A stretch of 8,816 nucleotides of DNA, taken from NCBI GenBank assembly GCA_016875155.1, contig VGSD01000092.1:1-8816 (forward strand). The letters are read 5' to 3'. A model generated the notes under the pieces. The model did no database searches, was not told where the DNA came from, and was given only the letters and a program-made list of their open reading frames with translations. The position numbers were made by a program, and so were the translations under genes. This document shows, piece by piece, positions 5,407 through 8,816 of the stretch (position 1 is its first letter; the number at the start of each line of letters is the position of its first letter). Source of the stretch: Deltaproteobacteria bacterium (GTDB taxonomy: Bacteria > Desulfobacterota > BSN033 > UBA1163).

Positions 5407-6575
5407 TCTCTTACCCCATAAATTTCATATCCTTCCCTATTTCCTTCCTCAATCTCTATTTCTGCTTTATCCACCATTCTGATGTAGTCCAGTGGAGTCA
5501 CATCCCTCCCTGATATCCCAGCAACAAAGTTATAAACTTCTGGTCTTTGAGTTTCTCCATAAAGAACTGATCTTACTTCGGCCGCTACAGGGCCTCCAGC
5601 TCCCATAGAGATCGCTCGATCAATGACAACCAGTTGTTTTGCATGGAGAGTAGCACCCTTAAATGCATCAAAAGGAAAAGGGCGCCAAAGTCGTATCTTT
5701 GCTAATCCGACGGGTCTTCCCTCCTTCCTCATCATATCAACAGCCACAGAGGCTGTTTCTCCAAAACTGCCCATGGTAACCAGAATAGTCTCAGCATCAT
5801 CTGTTTTGTAAGCCTCGACGGATTCATAATAGCGACCGGTCAAATCTCCAAAGGTCTTCCAAGTCTCTAAGATTTTAGGCATTGAAGACAGAATAGCTAC
5901 CTCCTGAGCTTTTTTCATCTCCAGATAGATACTGGGCAAGGCAATTCCCCCCATCGTTATTGGACGATCAGGATGGAGGCGGTGAAAGGGTTGATAACGT
6001 GGTAAAAAATAGTGAACTTTTTCTTGGTCAAGAAGCTCAATAGGTTCAATCATGTGGCTTAAGATAAATCCATCCATATTAATGATCACAGGAAGAAGTA
6101 CCTTATGGTCCTCAGCCAAACGATAGGCACAAAAAACATTATCATAGACATCCTGGCCGCTCTCTGCAAAAAATTGGATCCATCCGCAGTCCCGAATCGA
6201 CATCACATCGCTGTGGTCATTCCAAATGCTAATTGGTCCAGAGAGTGCTCGGTTCGCAATAATCATTACTATGGGCAATCTCATTGAAGAAGCAATATAT
6301 GTGATCTCGCTCATCAAGGCCAAACCTTGGGAACTGGTGCAAGTAAAAGACCTTGCTCCAACAGCTTCACTCCCCACACAGACACTCAAAGCCGAATGTT
6401 CAGATTCTACTGGAATGAACTCTGCATCCAGTTCCCCGTTTGCCACAAGTTCGGAGAGGTGTTCTACGATATGCGTCTGAGGGGTTATAGGGTAGGCCGA
6501 AATCACATCTACATTTGCTTGCTTCACTGCCTCTGCCGCAGCTATAGACACTTCCATCCCAACCATTTTTGCCAT
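5403..6575 (-). CDS. porA: 2-oxoacid:ferredoxin oxidoreductase alpha subunit (PorA type)
   Basis: The 390-residue alpha subunit carries the pyrimidine-binding domain of the thiamine-diphosphate site together with the transketolase C-terminal domain. Visible signatures are SAYPITPQTHIVEHL (26-40), PVESEHSALS (55-64, with the conserved glutamate E58), TSSQGLALMSE (80-90) and NRALSGPISIWNDHSDVM (108-125). The C-terminal domain includes TILVTMGSFGETA, IRLWRPFPFDA and the late VAGISGRDVTP block. Length matches the separate alpha subunit (about 390-400) rather than the fused 1,100-1,200-residue enzyme. The ATG at 6575 is preceded by GAGGGG at a suitable distance. The gene leads the two-gene operon porAB; in many anaerobes gamma and delta (ferredoxin) subunit genes precede it, but they are absent here. 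The upstream 180 bases are AT-rich with a dyad at 6651-6677. Confidence 0.91.
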   Translation of the reverse strand: MAKMVGMEVSIAAAEAVKQANVDVISAYPITPQTHIVEHLSELVANGELDAEFIPVESEHSALSVCVGSEAVGARSFTCTSSQGLALMSEITYIASSMRLPIVMIIANRALSGPISIWNDHSDVMSIRDCGWIQFFAESGQDVYDNVFCAYRLAEDHKVLLPVIINMDGFILSHMIEPIELLDQEKVHYFLPRYQPFHRLHPDRPITMGGIALPSIYLEMKKAQEVAILSSMPKILETWKTFGDLTGRYYESVEAYKTDDAETILVTMGSFGETASVAVDMMRKEGRPVGLAKIRLWRPFPFDAFKGATLHAKQLVVIDRAISMGAGGPVAAEVRSVLYGETQRPEVYNFVAGISGRDVTPLDYIRMVDKAEIEIEEGNREGYEIYGVRE

Positions 6576-6650
6576 TGCCTACACCCCTCTTTAACACACA
6601 TTACTTACCGTACATACCAAGGCACCTATTGATCAAGATGTTTATAATTT

Positions 6651-6677
6651 TTGGAGAATCTAAAGATTCTTTTCCAA
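6651..6677. promoter_or_regulatory. dyad upstream of porA, possible operator
   Basis: AGAATCT (6655-6661) and AGATTCT (6664-6670) form a perfect 7-bp inverted repeat with a two-base gap. A second layer is TTGGA (6651-6655) with TCCAA (6673-6677). It lies about 80-100 bases upstream of the porA start in AT-rich DNA, where a dimeric regulator could bind. I could not fit a confident sigma-70 -10/-35 pair, so the relation to the promoter is not known. Confidence 0.35.
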
Positions 6678-6755
6678 TAAAATGGGATATTTGATCTATT
6701 GGGCTAACTATAATCTATTAGAATTAATTAGCTTAAAGCAATATGTGTCATAATA

Positions 6756-7300
6756 TTATATATTGATTACCACTCTTGTCCAAATTAGATTTTTTGAAAA
6801 TCCTATATTTGGACAGTACTGATGGATTATTGAAATTTTTATATCGTAAAACTTTCCTGAAAAATCAAATAGTACCATGTAATCCTTACAACTTCGAATA
6901 AGACGTTTCAGTTTAATCCGAGCATCGGGTGTGGTAAATTGCCAGGATATTTTCTTCGTGCTGTTATTTCGGTTTTTCTTCTCCCATGCGCCCACTTCGG
7001 TCTGCATGGTTGCCATGTCGAGGATACGGCGCTTAAGGCACTGTCCTTTAAGAACGCTCAGTTCGATCTCCGCCATGTTCAACCAGCTGCCGTGTTTCGG
7101 AGTGTAGTGGATATGCTGCTTACCCCAAGCACTGCTGCTACATCGGCAACATTCCACCCCGGACCATCCGCACCGGCATCACAAAGCAACAACACACGGG
7201 CATGGATAAACCTTCTGGCGTGCATCTTTCCCCGGTGGGTCATTGCCTCGAACTCTTTACACTCCTCCTTGGTCAGCGTTACCCGATATCTTGGCGACAT
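6756..7300 (-). pseudogene. IS630-family transposase, internally deleted and frameshifted
   Basis: The ATG at 7300-7298 has GGAGG five bases upstream and opens an N-terminal IS630 helix-turn-helix domain (MSPRYRVTLTKEECKEFEAM and on to VADVAAVLGVSS, about 62 residues). At about 7112-7118 the frame breaks into another that reads HIHYTPKHGSWLNMAEIELS, the conserved block carrying the last catalytic glutamate. It continues through TPDARIKLKRLIRSC and reads on past the element's end to a stop at 6756. A normal IS630 transposase is about 340-360 residues, so roughly 200 residues, including both catalytic aspartates, are missing. The protein cannot be catalytic. The retained HTH could still bind element ends, which is speculation. 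Confidence 0.85.
6777..6815. repeat. inverted repeat TGTCCAAAT / ATTTGGACA at the IS630 left end
   Basis: TGTCCAAAT (6777-6785) is the exact reverse complement of ATTTGGACA (6807-6815), which is part of the left end of the IS630 remnant. The outer copy may be the end of a second, opposite element lost by deletion, or a short flanking repeat. Confidence 0.4.
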
Positions 7301-7368
7301 GGTGGCCTCCTTAATCGAGATGCCACCAGTATATCATATCTATATTGAGCGATTTCCTGTCCTAAATG
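6806..7368 (-). mobile_element. IS630-family element, internally deleted, ends still visible
   Basis: Reading inward, the left end is TATTTGGACAG (6806-6816) and the right end is CATTTAGGACAG (7368-7357), each preceded on the outside by TA (6804-6805 and 7369-7370). TA target duplication and short inverted ends fit the IS630/Tc1/mariner group. The element is now about 563 bp; a full copy would be about 1.1-1.2 kb. Because both ends remain, it could be moved in trans by a full-length relative elsewhere in the genome. Confidence 0.6.
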
Positions 7369-7392
7369 TAGCGTGATTTTATTAGAAATGAT

Positions 7393-7413
7393 CTCTCACT
7401 CAACAGGTGAGAG
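7393..7413. repeat. 7-bp hairpin between IS630 remnant and IS200-type gene
   Basis: CTCTCAC (7393-7399) pairs with GTGAGAG (7407-7413) around a seven-base loop. The loop contains the start of the 9-mer TCAACAGGT (7400-7408), which recurs in direct orientation at 7954-7962 on the other side of tnpA. It may belong to the right end of the IS200/IS605-type element. Confidence 0.35.
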
Positions 7414-7437
7414 GAAAACGCAGGCTATAGTAAATTA

Positions 7438-7458
7438 CCCCGCAGCAGAGCTGCGGGG
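7438..7458. repeat. hairpin immediately after tnpA, IS200/IS605 end structure or terminator
   Basis: CCCCGCAGC (7438-7446) pairs perfectly with GCTGCGGGG (7450-7458) around AGA, two bases past the tnpA stop codon. Its central AGCAGAGCT is identical to the centre of the hairpin upstream of tnpA. In IS200/IS605 elements such subterminal hairpins are recognised on single-stranded DNA by TnpA. On the minus strand no long T-run follows, so a role as end structure is more likely than rho-independent termination. Confidence 0.55.
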
Positions 7459-7460
7459 CA

Positions 7461-7928
7461 TTAAAATTCAAAACTCAATTGTTCTTGCTGCTGATACTTT
7501 ATATAACGACGTATGATTTCAGAGGTAACCTTGTCACCCACAGACCGAACAAAATACCCATCACTCCAAAATTCTCCACCCCAAAGCTGTTTCTTTACCT
7601 CGGGAAACTCTTTGAACACCATCTTCGCCGAGATACTTTTTATCATTTGGACAATTGCTGCCGGAGAATACCGAGGAGGTGCAGACAGAAACAAATGCAC
7701 ATGATCATCCTTCACCTCCATCGTATCTATCTCAAACTCATACCTCTCAGCTATCTCCGCGAAAGCCTCTCTGACCCTTTTTGCCAGTTCCCCTTTCAAA
7801 ATCATCTTACGGTATTTAGGGACCCATACCATATGATATTTCAAATCATAGACCGCATGGCTTGTTCTTTTTATCGGGCTCATGCAGTACTTATAGCATG
7901 TTTTATCGCTTCGCGAACCTGTTTTCAT
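7461..7928 (-). CDS. tnpA: IS200/IS605-family HUH transposase TnpA
   Basis: A 155-residue single-strand DNA transposase of the Y1 HUH class. The metal-binding HVH motif is at H76-H78 (DDHVHLFLS). The catalytic tyrosine is probably Y142 in RRYIKYQ with Q146 four residues on, the helix arrangement seen in IS608 TnpA. The family core VYDLKYHMVWVPKYRK (26-41) is present. The ATG at 7928 gives a 15-residue extension that is rich in charged and cysteine residues and overlaps the upstream hairpin region. The internal ATG at 7883 (MSPIKRTSH) matches the usual start of this family better. Neither start has a strong Shine-Dalgarno, which is usual for weakly translated IS200-type genes. The gene is intact, and no TnpB or omega-RNA partner is seen in the window. 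Confidence 0.88.
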   Translation of the reverse strand: MKTGSRSDKTCYKYCMSPIKRTSHAVYDLKYHMVWVPKYRKMILKGELAKRVREAFAEIAERYEFEIDTMEVKDDHVHLFLSAPPRYSPAAIVQMIKSISAKMVFKEFPEVKKQLWGGEFWSDGYFVRSVGDKVTSEIIRRYIKYQQQEQLSFEF

Positions 7929-7950
7929 CCGCCCAGCAGAGCTGGGGCGG
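7929..7950. repeat. hairpin upstream of tnpA, IS200/IS605 left-end structure
   Basis: CCGCCCAGC (7929-7937) pairs with GCTGGGGCGG (7941-7950) around AGA, with one bulged base. It shares the AGCAGAGCT centre with the hairpin at 7438-7458, as expected if the same TnpA recognises both. Such left-end hairpins often also block translation of tnpA. The 9-mer TCAACAGGT just outside (7954-7962) recurs at 7400-7408, giving a unit of about 550 bp. Confidence 0.55.
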
Positions 7951-7962
7951 TATTCAACAGGT

Positions 7963-8080
7963 ATTTTTTATAAAGCCTGCGGCTACAGGTTCCTTTCAAA
8001 AGAATCGCTCAATTTAGGTCATATTTTCTATAAATACGAAAGATAAAATGTTACATGGTACTAAGTATTATCTGATAACG
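7963..8080. other. intergenic region with short repeats
   Basis: No gene is visible. AATCGCTCAATTTAG (8003-8017) is the reverse complement, with one mismatch in 15, of CTATATTGAGCGATT just inside the IS630 right end (7340-7354). A small hairpin AGCC-TGC-GGCT lies near 7976. The AT-rich remainder shows nothing further. Confidence 0.35.
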
Positions 8081-8253
8081 TTCAGGACATCGTTCAGTTG
8101 AGCGCTTCTTGCCGTTCAAACAATAACTTTCAGGCTTAAGAATAAGCCTGCATTTGTGTGGCATCCGGGAGAGAGTAATATATTTTTTAATAGCCTTAAC
8201 CCATTGCTTGTGAACGATGTCCTGAATGCTAATTTAGTGAACGATGTGTTGAA
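8081..8253. mobile_element. MITE-like unit with 16-bp terminal inverted repeats and an extra internal-type copy
   Basis: TTCAGGACATCGTTCA (8081-8096) and TGAACGATGTCCTGAA (8211-8226) are perfect inverted repeats. A third copy with two mismatches, TGAACGATGTGTTGAA (8238-8253), follows in the same orientation as the second with a 27-base period. Between the repeats is an 8-bp hairpin, CAGGCTTA (8131-8138) with TAAGCCTG (8143-8150). No reading frame of note lies inside. One repeat at one end and two at the other is the pattern of transposase-binding sites, so this is probably a non-autonomous derivative of a larger transposon. No target-site duplication is evident. Confidence 0.5.
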
Positions 8254-8269
8254 TGTTGTCAATTATCTC

Positions 8270-8767
8270 TTAATTTATCTCCAATAACTGCCTTGGATTG
8301 TCATAAACCATTATTCTAATAATTTTGGGTTCCAAACCTTCAAAATTTAGTAGCCCTACGAATAAACGAAACATTTCTGGTTCTGGAGGCGTCCAACTAA
8401 AAAAAGAGTCAGTTGTTAAAAGACATTTTGGGCAGCCAATTCTTTCAATTATATCGAGCACTTGCTTAACTTTTACAATATGAAGCATGACATGAAGGCA
8501 TGTCAATTCAATATAACATCCTAATTTTGCCATTTTCTCAATTTCATGTATTGATACCCCAAGGCTCAAAGGATGAGTCAAAACTAATTTATTAAACCCA
8601 ACCTCTGAACAATACTCTGCAAGCTTTAGGCTTTCAGTTGGAGAAACATGGCCTGTTCCCACAATTAAGTTAGCCTCTTTAGCAAGTCTAATGGTAAAGA
8701 TTGTATACGGAGTGAAGTGAAACGGAATTCCGGATACAATCGGTTGAACGAAGCCGCGGCCCGATAG
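8270..8767 (-). pseudogene. DUF6282-family (amidohydrolase-like) protein, C-terminal half only
   Basis: From the GTG at 8662 it is 130 residues; the frame stays open upstream to a TAG at 8770-8768. The sequence FTIRLAKEANLIVGTGHVSP, then KLVLTHPLSL, CLLTTDSFF and a closing YDNPRQLLEI, follows the C-terminal half of the DUF6282 TIM-barrel family (GTGHxSxxE, THP, S/T-D and NPxxLL motifs). Family members are about 280-300 residues, so the N-terminal half with the first metal-binding HxH is missing. Family-like sequence ends at about 8698, exactly where an inverted repeat (8699-8741) begins. Upstream residues look like the translation of that repeat. The fragment is probably not functional. The natural role of the family is not established. 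Confidence 0.7.
8699..8741. repeat. 43-bp imperfect inverted repeat at the DUF6282 break point
   Basis: GATTGTATACGG (8699-8710) and CCGGATACAATC (8730-8741) are inverted repeats with one mismatch in 12. A 10-bp palindrome, CGGAATTCCG (8723-8732), lies against the right arm. The repeat begins one base after the last codon that resembles the DUF6282 family, so it looks like the edge of an inserted or dispersed repeat. The sequence beyond (8742-8816) has no recognisable gene. Confidence 0.5.
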
Positions 8768-8816
8768 CTATGGGGATTTAATCAGGCAGCGTGCTTCTTA
8801 CCGAAGTCTTATAAGT

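Noticed and set aside
7438..7458. Rho-independent terminator of tnpA
   Set aside because: The stem is strong, but the minus strand beyond it lacks a T-run, and the matching loop upstream of tnpA argues for an element end structure instead.
8081..8253. CRISPR array
   Set aside because: Only three repeat copies, one of them inverted, with unequal spacing and no cas genes.

Overview
The window looks like a mobile-element-rich stretch of an anaerobic bacterial chromosome. Only one pair of genes is clearly intact and metabolic: the alpha and beta subunits of a 2-oxoacid:ferredoxin oxidoreductase, both on the minus strand. A ferredoxin-linked oxidoreductase, a DUF6282-type amidohydrolase-like fold and an ExeA-type transposition ATPase together fit a sulfate-reducing or syntrophic deltaproteobacterium (Desulfobacterota). 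This is inferred from gene content only; no phylogenetic marker is present.

Left part (1-3720): a broken rve-type transposase fragment runs off the left edge on the minus strand. It is followed by a dyad-rich segment (about 219-320) that could fold into a compact three-way-junction RNA. Next comes a minus-strand transposition module in the order DUF6431 protein (about 3534-2860), DDE transposase (2647-1391), ExeA/TniB-like AAA ATPase (1394-591) and a 66-residue acidic protein (573-373). The last three are tightly coupled (ATGA overlap, then a 17-base gap, each with a good Shine-Dalgarno), so they look like one operon. The ends of the element are not resolved.

Middle (3720-6755): an orphan 55-codon plus-strand reading frame, about 250 bases with no visible feature, a small decayed minus-strand reading frame with an internal TGA, then porB (5406-4468) and porA (6575-5403). 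These two overlap by ATGA. No gamma or delta subunit genes lie in the window, so the complex must be completed from elsewhere or work in reduced form. A dyad (6651-6677) sits in the AT-rich region upstream of porA.

Right part (6777-8816) is a graveyard of small mobile elements. It has an IS630-family copy with a large internal deletion but recognisable TA-flanked ends (6806-7368), and an IS200/IS605-type tnpA (7928-7461) bracketed by two hairpins sharing the same loop. A MITE-like unit follows, with 16-bp perfect terminal inverted repeats, an internal hairpin and a third copy of the repeat (8081-8253). Last is the C-terminal half of a DUF6282 protein (8270 to about 8698), whose 5' half is replaced by a segment that begins with a 43-bp imperfect inverted repeat. 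The mobile elements flank porAB on both sides, so the oxidoreductase pair sits in a small island of intact metabolic DNA.
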